Part shown: positions 8,235-15,120 of the stretch, in pieces | Numbering within the stretch: position 1 is the first letter of the stretch | Layout of the letters: every line of letters starts with the position of its first letter | From: Lentisphaerae bacterium RIFOXYC12_FULL_60_16 | GTDB taxonomy: Bacteria; Verrucomicrobiota; Kiritimatiellia; UBA8416; YA12-FULL-60-10 | Direction: 5' to 3' | Length of the DNA: 43,945 bases | Assembly (NCBI GenBank): GCA_001803315.1 | Contig: MHBQ01000093.1 | Coordinates: 852-44,796 of the forward strand | Notes under the pieces: generated by a model | What the model saw: only the letters and a program-made list of their open reading frames with translations | Database searches by the model: none | Told to the model about the DNA's origin: nothing | Translations under genes and position numbers: made by a program

Positions 8235-8978
8235 TCAAAACCCCGCTTTGCGCAAATAGTCCCGGCTGATGGCCAGATCCTTGAACGGATCCTGCAGGTG
8301 CGTATCATGTTCCACGAACACCCACCCGTCATACCCCACCTTGACAAGCGCCTTCATCACCGCCGCATTATCCAGCCCGATGTTCCCGGCGCCGAGTTCA
8401 CAGAACCGGCCGCGCTGGGGCCACTGGTCCAGCCCGATTTCCGGTTTCGACACGATCCAGTCCTTGAGATGCATGGCAACGAGACGGTAGGCATAGCGTT
8501 GGACGATGTCCACCGGATTACCGGCCGCCGCCGCGAGGTGCGCCGTATCCAGGATCAAACCGCAACCCGGACAACGCTTGAGGAATTCCTCCAACTGTGC
8601 CTGTGACTCGACCAGCGAGCCGAGATGATTATGCAACCCCACCCGGATCCCCCAGCGGTTGCAGATGTCCACCTGGTGGTTTACCTGGCGGCAGAAATCA
8701 TCGAATGTCCTGCCGGTAACCGATGTCCACACGTAAGGCTTGCCCAAGGCCGCTGTCCACTGGATGGAAGCCTGTATGTTCGGGCCGAGGCAGGTGGCGA
8801 AATCCATGCCCAGCCGCCGGAAATCCGCGGCGCGCAACAAGGCTTCGGACGGGCTGTTGGCCGCCAGGCGTTCCAAGCCGTCATAACCGATCCGCTTGAG
8901 CCCTTCGAGGCGCGCGCCGACATCGAAACAGCCGCCATCCCACACGTTCATCCCGTAATCCGCCACGCCGAAACGCAT
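8235..8978 (-). CDS. Sugar phosphate isomerase/epimerase-like TIM-barrel protein
   Basis: A 247-residue protein of the AP_endonuc_2/xylose isomerase-like superfamily. The probable metal ligands and catalytic residues lie in GLHNHLGSL, LILDTAHL, AMHLKDW and FVEHD, in the usual order along the barrel strands. The start at 8978 has GGAGG just upstream; the open frame extends further to 9119 but that part has no ribosome binding site. It is the first gene of a minus-strand operon and is followed after 23 bases by the oxidoreductase. Isomerase plus Gfo/Idh/MocA enzyme is a common pairing in inositol or uncommon-sugar breakdown, but the substrate is not known. Confidence 0.85.
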   Translation of the reverse strand: MRFGVADYGMNVWDGGCFDVGARLEGLKRIGYDGLERLAANSPSEALLRAADFRRLGMDFATCLGPNIQASIQWTAALGKPYVWTSVTGRTFDDFCRQVNHQVDICNRWGIRVGLHNHLGSLVESQAQLEEFLKRCPGCGLILDTAHLAAAAGNPVDIVQRYAYRLVAMHLKDWIVSKPEIGLDQWPQRGRFCELGAGNIGLDNAAVMKALVKVGYDGWVFVEHDTHLQDPFKDLAISRDYLRKAGF

Positions 8979-9069
8979 GTCATGTCCTCCGCTGCCGTTT
9001 ACATTCAATCGGAAGCGAACACTACTTAAGCCATCCATCCCATGCAACAGAGAATTCGAAAAGAGAAGA

Positions 9070-9099
9070 TTGAAATCCAGTCCGGTTTCAGGATATTCT
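9070..9099 (+). promoter_or_regulatory. Possible sigma70-type promoter for tRNA-Ser
   Basis: TTGAAA at 9070-9075 and TATTCT at 9094-9099 are separated by 18 bases and lie about 40 bases upstream of the tRNA. The match is fair, not strong, and no other promoter is obvious in this gap. Confidence 0.3.
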
Positions 9100-9138
9100 C
9101 CCAGCTTACATACGTGCATTTGCCTGTATCAAACCGCC

Positions 9139-9230
9139 GGAGGGGTGGCAGAGCCCGGTTGAATGCGCATGACTCGAAATCATGTTTACCTTTACTGGTA
9201 ACGGGGGTTCAAATCCCTCCCCCTCCGCCA
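9139..9230 (+). tRNA. tRNA-Ser (anticodon CGA)
   Basis: A class II tRNA of 92 bases with an encoded CCA end. The acceptor stem GGAGGGG pairs with CCCCTCC near the 3' end, followed by discriminator G and CCA. The anticodon stem CATGA/TCATG encloses CTCGAAA, giving anticodon CGA, which reads UCG. A long variable arm (TTACC/GGTAA stem) is typical of serine tRNAs, and the T loop is TTCAAAT. The 3' third is copied again at 9253-9311 in an interrupted form. Confidence 0.95.
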
Positions 9231-9239
9231 ATTTATTCT

Positions 9240-9258
9240 CCCCCGACGTGGGCGGGGG
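9240..9258 (+). terminator. Hairpin after tRNA-Ser
   Basis: CCCCCG at 9240-9245 pairs with CGGGGG at 9253-9258 across a seven-base loop. It starts ten bases after the tRNA 3' end. There is no run of T after it, so it could be a processing or stability hairpin and not an intrinsic terminator. Its right arm is also part of the duplicated tRNA T-arm sequence. Confidence 0.35.
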
Positions 9259-9311
9259 TTCTCAGCCGAAGGCTGATCCGCCTCTGGCGGAAAATCCCTC
9301 CCCCTCCGCCA
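9253..9311 (+). repeat. Second copy of tRNA-Ser 3' end, split by a double hairpin
   Basis: CGGGGGTTC at 9253-9261 repeats tRNA bases 9202-9210, and the 20 bases 9292-9311 repeat tRNA bases 9211-9230 exactly, including CCA. The two parts are contiguous in the tRNA but separated here by 30 bases (9262-9291). That insert consists of two adjacent perfect hairpins: TCAGCC-GAA-GGCTGA (9262-9276) and TCCGCC-TCT-GGCGGA (9277-9291). The arrangement suggests duplication of the tRNA end followed by insertion of a palindromic element into the T-loop region. tRNA 3' ends are frequent integration sites, but no integrase is in the window. Confidence 0.8.
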
Positions 9312-9418
9312 TTCGACGCGTTCGCTTCGCTCACTTGCTCATGGCAGGCCACAGGGAACGGCTTCATACGTTAAGCGTGAGCCGGTATTCTTCATCTTGT
9401 TCTGGACAACCATGCCGC

Positions 9419-9703
9419 TCAGTTCTTCCCACCTCTACGCTTTTTTGAGCGGCCATATCCGGTTGCCTCTTCGCGAACGAATGCGCCCGACGAAACGGCT
9501 GTCTGCGGCATGGTGATGGCATATTCCATGGTCTGGGGACTGTCGGTTCGCTTGGATGCGTCGAGAATTTCCATACCCACTACGTTTCCGGACTTATCGT
9601 AATCGAGAATCACGCCGGGCTTGCTTTCGTCGCTCTCCTCGATCGGCCCGCTGTGCAGAAGAATCCTCAGAACGTCAACTTCCGGATCATAAGTTACTTT
9701 CAT
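9419..9703 (-). CDS. DUF2283 family protein, possible antitoxin
   Basis: A 94-residue protein beginning MKVTYDPEVDVLRILL and containing PGVILDYDKSGNVVGMEILDAS, the characteristic pattern of DUF2283. The C-terminal tail is basic and looks unstructured. It overlaps the end of the DUF4258 gene by four bases, so the two are translationally coupled. The two families often occur as neighbours and the pair resembles a type II toxin-antitoxin module; that role is inference here. The gene lies between tRNA-Ser and the cobamide operon in an accessory-looking stretch. Confidence 0.85.
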   Translation of the reverse strand: MKVTYDPEVDVLRILLHSGPIEESDESKPGVILDYDKSGNVVGMEILDASKRTDSPQTMEYAITMPQTAVSSGAFVREEATGYGRSKKRRGGKN

Positions 9704-9960
9704 GTCTTCCTCCAGTACTTCTCGATGCGGCTGGTCCGATACACCGTCACCACGACGGCGGGATCTATCGCGTCATCAATAATCAATCGCAACAGAAAGC
9801 ACGGCCCATCGCCGAAAGTCACTTTCGACTGGTACGCTTTTCTTGATCCGCGTTCTGGCACAATCTGCTGAGGTCGCCGGAGCACGCCATCCGCCAGCGC
9901 CCGCGGAATACCGCGTCGCGCCATTTCTTCCTCTGCATGCCGTGAATACCAGAACGTCAT
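9700..9960 (-). CDS. DUF4258 family protein, possible toxin
   Basis: An 86-residue protein with the DUF4258 pattern: WYSRHAEEEMARRGI at the N-terminus, a middle region around RPQQIVPERGSRKAYQ, and VVVTVYRTSRIEKYW at the C-terminus. GAGGAGG lies upstream of the start at 9960 with workable spacing; another ATG in a different frame sits just before it. It is the first gene of a two-gene unit and overlaps DUF2283 by four bases. Family function is not established; a toxin role is suggested by size and by the paired small gene. Confidence 0.85.
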   Translation of the reverse strand: MTFWYSRHAEEEMARRGIPRALADGVLRRPQQIVPERGSRKAYQSKVTFGDGPCFLLRLIIDDAIDPAVVVTVYRTSRIEKYWRKT

Positions 9961-10434
9961 CCATCAGCCTCCTCTTCGGCAACTTCATCGTTCCTGCCGC
10001 CCGCCCGGCGGGTACCGGTCAGTTCCTTTTGCGCATGCCAGACTGATGCTCGGCACAAGCCTCCAACACGGATGAATGTCAGGTCGGACGCCCTGCCAGC
10101 GGAATGTGATTTCTCGGTCATGAAGTTTCTTCCCTTTCAGTCCTCACACCCATATGGGCCGCAATTTCGTGCGCCGACATTCAACATTCATGGCGTTTGC
10201 TCACGGATAATAACTGCTCTCACGACGAGGAGAACATAACGGGTAACCGATCAAAATAACAAGGTCAGAGTCGAATGGCGCTTATCTTAGTGCCATTCAG
10301 GTCAGAGTCAGATGGCACCCCCACCTTTCATGCGACTGTTTCATCCGCATCGGGCACCGCTCCGGTACGGATTTTCCCTATATACGGATTTTCCCTCCTT
10401 GACAGATGCGACGGTCAAGCCCCGTAATGGCGTC
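9961..10434. other. Intergenic region with REP-like hairpins and short repeats
   Basis: No gene is supported before the btuF start. The stretch holds a GAATGGC/GCCATTC hairpin at 10273-10298, a truncated second copy of the same element beginning GGTCAGAGTC at 10300, and a 14-base direct repeat TACGGATTTTCCCT at 10366-10379 and 10383-10396. TTGACA at 10399-10404 could be a -35 box, but no good -10 follows. I looked for a cobalamin riboswitch, which would be expected ahead of btuFCD, and did not find its conserved boxes. Confidence 0.45.
10267..10298 (+). repeat. REP-like palindrome, copy 1
   Basis: AGAGTC is followed by GAATGGC (10273-10279) and its inverse GCCATTC (10292-10298); with one G-T and one C-G pair the stem reaches nine pairs around an eight-base loop. 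A second, decayed copy lies at 15121-15154 and shares the 13 bases CTTAGTGCCATTC exactly. A truncated copy starts at 10300. Such elements are typical of REP sequences mobilised by Y1 transposases. Confidence 0.55.
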
Positions 10435-11301
10435 ATGAACACGCATGCAGGTTTATCCATTTTCATGGCGTTGGCCTTCGGTCTGGCCGGTTGTTCCAAA
10501 GCGGCAAAACCGGGTAATGCCCCCACCGGTATCCGGATTGTCTCCCTGGCGCCCAGCCTCACCGAGATCGTCTGCGCCATCGCCGGCACCGAGGTCCTGG
10601 CCGGCCGGACCAGTGCCTGTGATTATCCCCCGGAAATCATCGACCGGGTCCCTATCGTGGGGGGATTCGGTGTGCCATCCATTGAAACCATCCTGTCCAT
10701 TGAACCCACCATCATTCTGGAAGCCGATCTCGCGGACCAGACCATGGCCAACCAGATGGAGGCGCTGGGCTTGCGCCGGGAACGGATTGCCTGCAAATCG
10801 GTACGGGATATCCCCCTCGCCATCGAAAAAGTCGGGACCCTGATCGGGTACGAACCCCAGGCGCTTGAACTGGCTGGCCGGATCCGTAGCGAACTCGCCG
10901 ACTGGCAGGCCCGGTCGGAAACCTCCGGCACCCATCCCCTGGTCTACGCCGAAATATGGAATGACCCGATCACCACGGCCGGAACCAACTCGTTCCTGTC
11001 GGACTTGATCAATCTGGCCGGCGGCAGGAATCTCGGCGATCAGGCCGGCAACGATTATTTCACCCTCGATCCGGAATGGATACTCAAGCAGAACCCCGAC
11101 ATCATCCTCTGTTTCTACATGTCCCGCGAAGGGACCGTTCGCGAAACCGTCCTGAAACGCCCCGGCTGGGCCCACGTCAAGGCGGTTACCAACGGCGCCG
11201 TATACGATGGTTTCGACAACAACATCATCCTGCGACCCGGTCCACGGGTTATCCAGGGTATCGAAGCCCTGCACCGGAGCATTTCCCAATCCGTCCCATG
11301 A
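10435..11301 (+). CDS. btuF: Cobalamin/cobamide ABC transporter substrate-binding lipoprotein
   Basis: A 288-residue periplasmic binding protein of the BtuF/FhuD class. From the chosen start (MNTHAGLS) it has a signal with lipobox LAGC near residue 20, so it is probably lipid-anchored. IRIVSLAPSLTEIVCAIAG and VGGFGVPSIETILSIEPTIIL are characteristic of the helical-backbone periplasmic binding fold. The open frame extends upstream to 10312, but that part does not look like protein. The start has a weak ribosome binding site. Its stop overlaps the start of the permease gene (ATGA at 11298), and cobU follows in the same operon, which supports a corrinoid over a siderophore ligand. Confidence 0.88.
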   Translation: MNTHAGLSIFMALAFGLAGCSKAAKPGNAPTGIRIVSLAPSLTEIVCAIAGTEVLAGRTSACDYPPEIIDRVPIVGGFGVPSIETILSIEPTIILEADLADQTMANQMEALGLRRERIACKSVRDIPLAIEKVGTLIGYEPQALELAGRIRSELADWQARSETSGTHPLVYAEIWNDPITTAGTNSFLSDLINLAGGRNLGDQAGNDYFTLDPEWILKQNPDIILCFYMSREGTVRETVLKRPGWAHVKAVTNGAVYDGFDNNIILRPGPRVIQGIEALHRSISQSVP

Positions 11302-12275
11302 ATAAATCCCGCGCGGTCCTGCTTGTCCTGATCCTCGGAACACCCCTGATGGCATGGCTCTGCCTGATCCTGGGTTCCTCCGGAATCGGCTTCCCGGATC
11401 TCGGCACCCCGATCGGGAAGGCCATTTTCAGCCTGCGCGCCAACCGGGTGGCCGGCGGATTTATCGTGGGCGCCGCCCTCTCCTGCGCCGGCGTCGTGTT
11501 CCAGGCTCTCCTGCGCAACCCGCTGGCCGAACCCTATATTCTCGGGGTCAGCAGCGGCGCCGGACTCGGGGCCGCCATTGCCATCCTCACCGGGTTGAGC
11601 GCCGCCGGCCTGGCCTGGCTGCCGGGCCTCGCATTTGTCGGCGCCATCATCACCCTCACCCTCGTCTTCACCATTGCCCACGACGGCGGATCCCCTTCGG
11701 TCTACAGCCTGATCCTCAGCGGCGTGATTGTCAGTTCGGTCTGCTCCAGCATCCTGATGTTCATGGTGGCCACCGCACCGGTTGAGGGTTTGCACAGCGT
11801 GGTGTGGTGGATGCTCGGCGACCTCCAACCCGCCGGTCTCCCCATGCTCCTGACCTGCGGGTCGTTCATGCTGGCAGGCGCCCTCGCCCTCTGGTCCCTC
11901 AGCCCGGAACTCAATGCCATGACCCTGGGCACCGAAACCGCGCATCATCTGGGCATCCGCACCGGCCTGATCATGGGGATCGGACTTGTCCTGGCCACGA
12001 TGATCACCGCCGCATCGGTCGGCCTGGCCGGGCTGATCGGCTTTGTCGGCCTGATCATCCCGCACGTGATCCGGGCACTGGTGGGTCCCGACCATCGCCG
12101 CCTGATTCCCGCAGCCGCCCTCGGAGGAGGCACATTCCTGATGCTGTGTGATGCGCTTGCCCGGACCCTCCTGGCGCCGCGCGAGATCCCGGTCGGTGTC
12201 ATCACCGCCATTTTCGGAGGACCATTCTTCCTGTTGATCCTGCGCGCCAAACGCCGGCGGGGATGGATGGCATGA
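11298..12275 (+). CDS. btuC: Cobalamin/cobamide ABC transporter permease
   Basis: A 325-residue inner-membrane protein of the FecCD/BtuC family with about ten hydrophobic segments. RNPLAEPYILGVSSGAGLGA and GLIGFVGLIIPHVIRALVG are the conserved family motifs; the latter precedes the cytoplasmic loop that contacts the ATPase. The start overlaps the btuF stop in ATGA, and the stop overlaps the start of the ATPase gene in the same manner. It forms the membrane channel for the substrate delivered by BtuF. Vitamin B12 specificity is inferred from cobU downstream; sequence alone cannot separate it from a heme or siderophore permease. Confidence 0.92.
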   Translation: MNKSRAVLLVLILGTPLMAWLCLILGSSGIGFPDLGTPIGKAIFSLRANRVAGGFIVGAALSCAGVVFQALLRNPLAEPYILGVSSGAGLGAAIAILTGLSAAGLAWLPGLAFVGAIITLTLVFTIAHDGGSPSVYSLILSGVIVSSVCSSILMFMVATAPVEGLHSVVWWMLGDLQPAGLPMLLTCGSFMLAGALALWSLSPELNAMTLGTETAHHLGIRTGLIMGIGLVLATMITAASVGLAGLIGFVGLIIPHVIRALVGPDHRRLIPAAALGGGTFLMLCDALARTLLAPREIPVGVITAIFGGPFFLLILRAKRRRGWMA

Positions 12276-13549
12276 GCGCCCCGGCCCTCACGTTCAACGC
12301 CGTCACGGCCGGTTACCGGAAAACCCCCATTCTCCAGGATGTTTCGTTCACCATTCCCGAAGGCGAAATCGCCTCCATCATCGGGCCCAATGGCGCCGGG
12401 AAAACCACGCTCCTGCGCGTCATCACCGGCCTGGTCAAACCGATCCGGGGAACGATTTCCCTTTTCGGGCACCCGCTGGAAAACCTCCGGGCCGCGGAAC
12501 GCGCCCGGCTGGTCGGCGTGGTGCCGCAAAGCATGGAAACCCCCATGGCGTTCACGGTTGAAGAAGTGGTCATGACCGGCATGGTCCGCACCGCCAACCG
12601 CTTCCACCCCCCCACCGCCGAAGACCGCGCCCGGGTGGAACGCGCCATGGCGTATACGGACGTGTCGGACCTCCGGTTCCGGGTATATGCCGAACTCAGC
12701 GCCGGTGAAAAACAGCGGGTCGTGATCGCCATGGTCGTGGCCCAGGACCCCCGCCTGGTACTCATGGATGAAGCCACGTCGCACCTGGACATCAACCATC
12801 GCCTTGAAATCATGACCCTGGTGGAACGTATCAACCGTGACCACGGCGCCACGGTGCTGATGATCAGCCATGACCTCAACCTGTCCGCCGAATACTGCCG
12901 CCGCCTGATCCTGCTCGACCATGGCCGGATCGTCGCCGACGGCGCCCCGCAGACCGTGTTGACCGAGCAGCAGCTCAAGGCCGTCTACCATTGCGATGTC
13001 AACGTGCAGACCGCCGTGGGAACCGGATCCATCACCGTCACCCCCGCCCGGCGCTGGATGCCGGACCGTTCCGGGAGCGGCATCCGGATTCACGTGGTGG
13101 GCGGCGGCGGCAGCGCTGCCGAAATCATGCGCCAACTCAACCTGTGCGAATACACCGTCACCGCCGGTGCGCTGAATGCCGGCGACACGGATACCGATCT
13201 TGCCACGGCATTGGGACTTGAGGTTGCCGTTGAGAAACCCTTTTCGCCCATCACGCCGGCCACGCTCGATGCAACCCGGAAACTGGTAACCCTGGCCGAT
13301 GCCGTCGTGGTGGCCGGCCTTCCCTTCGGCCCCGGCAATGTCGCCAACCTCGTATTGGTCCAGGAAACCCTCACTGCGGGGAAACCGGTCTTTCTCATGC
13401 GCGGGATTGAGACCCGCGATTTCACGCCGGATCATTCCGCCACCCGGCTGGCGGAATCCCTCCGCACCTCCGGTGCCCGGGAATGGGATACGCCCGCCGA
13501 CCTGCTGCCGCTTCTGCCAAGCCGTGAATGCAAACGGACAATGAATTGA
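12272..13549 (+). CDS. btuD: Cobalamin ABC transporter ATPase with C-terminal extension domain
   Basis: A 425-residue protein. Residues 1 to about 255 are a normal ABC ATPase: Walker A GPNGAGKT at 38-45, signature LSAGEKQR near 142-149, Walker B LVLMDEAT and the switch histidine in MISHDLN. After this comes an extra 170 residues starting HVVGGGGSAAEIMRQL and containing ADAVVVAGLPFGPGNVAN, which reads like a Rossmann-type nucleotide or corrinoid-binding fold. Typical BtuD is about 250 residues. The start at 12272 overlaps the permease stop (ATGA); an alternative ATG at 12263 is possible. The extension may couple uptake to cobamide processing, but that is only suggested by the operon. Confidence 0.88.
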   Translation: MSAPALTFNAVTAGYRKTPILQDVSFTIPEGEIASIIGPNGAGKTTLLRVITGLVKPIRGTISLFGHPLENLRAAERARLVGVVPQSMETPMAFTVEEVVMTGMVRTANRFHPPTAEDRARVERAMAYTDVSDLRFRVYAELSAGEKQRVVIAMVVAQDPRLVLMDEATSHLDINHRLEIMTLVERINRDHGATVLMISHDLNLSAEYCRRLILLDHGRIVADGAPQTVLTEQQLKAVYHCDVNVQTAVGTGSITVTPARRWMPDRSGSGIRIHVVGGGGSAAEIMRQLNLCEYTVTAGALNAGDTDTDLATALGLEVAVEKPFSPITPATLDATRKLVTLADAVVVAGLPFGPGNVANLVLVQETLTAGKPVFLMRGIETRDFTPDHSATRLAESLRTSGAREWDTPADLLPLLPSRECKRTMN

Positions 13550-13556
13550 GGAACCC

Positions 13557-14102
13557 ATGCCCAAACACCATGTACTCCTGGTGACCGGCGGTGCCCGCAG
13601 CGGCAAGAGCCGGTTCGCCCTGGCCCGCGCCCTGACCTATAAACGCCGTGTTTTCCTGGCAACCGCCATTGCCTTCGATGATGAGATGAAGGACCGGATC
13701 GCCCGCCACCGTGATGAACGCCGCGACACCTTCACCACGGTTGAAGAACCGCTCCGCGTGGCCGATGCCATCCGGGGCATCACCCAACCCTGTGACGTGG
13801 TCCTCCTCGATTGCCTGACCGTATGGCTGGGCAACCTGATGCATCATCACGGGACAAACAACGAAAGCTACCCGGAAACCGCGGCCCTGCTTGATCTGCT
13901 CAACGCGCCTCCCTGCAACCTGATCCTCGTCACCAACGAAGTCGGCATGGGAATTGTCCCCGAGAACCCGATGGCCCGGGCATTCCGGGACCTCGCCGGT
14001 ACCGTGAACCGCCAGGTAGCCGAACGCGCCGACGAAGTCGTCCTCGTCACCTGCGGACTCCCCCTCACGATCAAGGACAAGGCGGAGATCCGATCCAGCT
14101 GA
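13557..14102 (+). CDS. cobU: Adenosylcobinamide kinase/guanylyltransferase
   Basis: A 181-residue cytosolic enzyme that phosphorylates adenosylcobinamide and then transfers GMP to it, preparing it for attachment of the lower ligand. P-loop GGARSGKS is at residues 11-18, followed by the CobU block DDEMKDRIARHRDER that includes the guanylylated histidine, and TNEVGMGIVPENPMARAFRD later. Length matches the family. GAGG lies upstream of ATG 13557, seven bases after the btuD stop. Its place behind btuFCD shows that the operon takes up and salvages cobinamide or other corrinoids. cobS, cobT and cobC are not in the window. Confidence 0.94.
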   Translation: MPKHHVLLVTGGARSGKSRFALARALTYKRRVFLATAIAFDDEMKDRIARHRDERRDTFTTVEEPLRVADAIRGITQPCDVVLLDCLTVWLGNLMHHHGTNNESYPETAALLDLLNAPPCNLILVTNEVGMGIVPENPMARAFRDLAGTVNRQVAERADEVVLVTCGLPLTIKDKAEIRSS

Positions 14103-14108
14103 TCGATT

Positions 14109-14152
14109 GATCCACCGCTTGACCCGGTGCCTTCACACATCCCCGGTGGATC
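14109..14152 (+). terminator. Inverted repeat after cobU
   Basis: GATCCACCG (14109-14117) and CGGTGGATC (14144-14152) form a perfect nine-pair stem with a 26-base loop, starting seven bases after the cobU stop. No T run follows, so it is not a classic intrinsic terminator; it may protect the transcript end or be a protein site. Confidence 0.35.
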
Positions 14153-14211
14153 GCATTGCTGACCCTTCCCTCTGCTGAAGAGCGGAGCTCCAGCGACGCC
14201 GTCCCTCTCCC

Positions 14212-14274
14212 CGCCCTGGGAGGGCGAGTCGCTTGCCCTGCAAGCCTCGGCGATGCAGGGTCCCTGGCGAACCA
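14212..14274 (+). repeat. Dispersed structured repeat, copy A
   Basis: Begins with the hairpin CGCCCT-GGG-AGGGCG (14212-14226) and continues through GCTTGCCCTGC and GCAGGG, which can pair across a short loop. A second copy in the same orientation is at 15057-15112, on the other side of the brnTA pair. By eye the shared part is roughly three-quarters identical. Confidence 0.55.
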
Positions 14275-14446
14275 TCCACTTTCCTTCTCTGGTAGGGCGC
14301 GATCGCCGAGCGTGCCGCTCCCCTTATTTTCCAAGTTCAACGTTTTACAATCCCTTCCCCCGTAGATACGTTTGAAATACCAACCGGTTTTCTTTCTGAA
14401 ACCCGTACAATAAGGCCATTATGCTATATTCACCGTCAGATATGAA

Positions 14447-14475
14447 TTGAGACTCCTTGCCCAAGACGGTATTAT
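14447..14475 (+). promoter_or_regulatory. Sigma70-type promoter of brnTA
   Basis: TTGAGA (14447-14452) and TATTAT (14470-14475) are separated by exactly 17 bases; each hexamer has one mismatch to consensus. The expected transcription start is at or within a few bases of the brnT ATG (14482), which lacks a ribosome binding site, so the message is probably leaderless. Confidence 0.5.
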
Positions 14476-14481
14476 TCGACC

Positions 14482-14757
14482 ATGAATTTTGATTGGGATC
14501 CACGAAAGGCTGCCAGCAATGTGCGGAAGCACGGCGTTAATTTTCACGAAGCGGCAATGATCTTTGCCGATCCGTTGTCCATTACCGTGCATGATCCTGA
14601 CCATTCGGTGACTGAGCACCGATTCATAACCGTCGGAATGGACCCGGCGAGGCGGGTGTTGATTGTCTCTCACGCCGATCGTGGTGACACGATTCGACTC
14701 ATCAGCGCAAGGAAGACAACGCAACAGGAGCGAAGATATTATGAAGAAGGCAAGTAA
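14482..14757 (+). CDS. brnT: BrnT family ribonuclease toxin
   Basis: A 91-residue protein of the BrnT (DUF497) family. The N-terminus MNFDWDPRKAASNVRKHGVN followed by FHEAAMIFADP is the family hallmark, and the C-terminal part IRLISARKTTQQERRYYEEG carries the conserved RxISAR motif and catalytic-side basic residues. BrnT toxins adopt a RelE-like fold and cleave RNA; the toxin is neutralised by the adjacent antitoxin. No Shine-Dalgarno is seen, and the promoter lies so close that translation may be leaderless. The antitoxin frame begins 17 bases before the toxin stop. Confidence 0.9.
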   Translation: MNFDWDPRKAASNVRKHGVNFHEAAMIFADPLSITVHDPDHSVTEHRFITVGMDPARRVLIVSHADRGDTIRLISARKTTQQERRYYEEGK

Positions 14758-14968
14758 TACTGCAATGGTTGATGATCTGCGTCCTGAGTATGACCTCTCC
14801 AGACTCAAGGGTGTGCGAGGTAAGTATGCGAAGCGCTTTCAGTCAGGCACCAATCTGGTCCGGCTTTCACCAGAGGTGGCGCGTTTCTTCCACGATGAAC
14901 ATGCCGTTAATTCAGCTCTGAAATCATTGATCGACATTGCCCAAGCGCAACTGCACCACGCCCACTGA
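14741..14968 (+). CDS. BrnA-type antitoxin
   Basis: A 75-residue protein that follows brnT with a 17-base overlap. DDLRPEYDLSRLKGVRGKY followed by LSPEVARFFHDEHAVNSALKSLI matches the antitoxins usually paired with BrnT: a toxin-contacting N-terminal segment and a C-terminal ribbon-helix-helix-like part that would bind the promoter. The start at 14741 is chosen from the match to family length; the frame is open upstream to 14663 inside brnT. Such antitoxins repress their own operon together with the toxin. Family naming varies, so no symbol is given. Confidence 0.82.
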   Translation: MKKASNTAMVDDLRPEYDLSRLKGVRGKYAKRFQSGTNLVRLSPEVARFFHDEHAVNSALKSLIDIAQAQLHHAH

Positions 14969-15056
14969 TAGTCAGTTAAGCGCTTCCTTCGATCACGGCT
15001 CGTGAGGACGTTCGCCCCCCAAGTTGGTTACATCCGTTTTCGATTGAAAAGCTTAT

Positions 15057-15112
15057 GGAGGGTGAGCTGCTTGCCCTGCGTAGCCTTGGCGAAGCAGGAT
15101 CCTCGCGAGCCG
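15057..15112 (+). repeat. Dispersed structured repeat, copy B
   Basis: Direct-orientation counterpart of copy A at 14212-14274, sharing GCTTGCCCTGC, a GGCGA core, GCAGG and GCGA-CC. Together the two copies bracket the toxin-antitoxin pair. Copy B lacks the strong first hairpin of copy A. Confidence 0.5.
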
Positions 15113-15120
15113 TCTTTCCC

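Larger units (their letters stand above)
14103..14481. other. Intergenic region between cobU and brnT
   Basis: No gene is supported. It contains the inverted repeat after cobU, a dispersed-repeat copy at 14212-14274 and an AT-rich end with the brnT promoter. An open frame through the repeat has no ribosome binding site or recognisable sequence. Confidence 0.45.

Noticed and set aside
9202-9311. Second tRNA gene
   Set aside because: Only the 3' third is repeated and it is interrupted by hairpins, so it cannot make a tRNA.
10040-10434. Cobalamin riboswitch ahead of btuFCD
   Set aside because: Expected from context, but the conserved B12-box and core elements could not be found on reading.
11945-13606. 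553-codon minus-strand open frame opposite btuC/btuD/cobU
   Set aside because: It crosses three real genes and has no motif or ribosome binding site.
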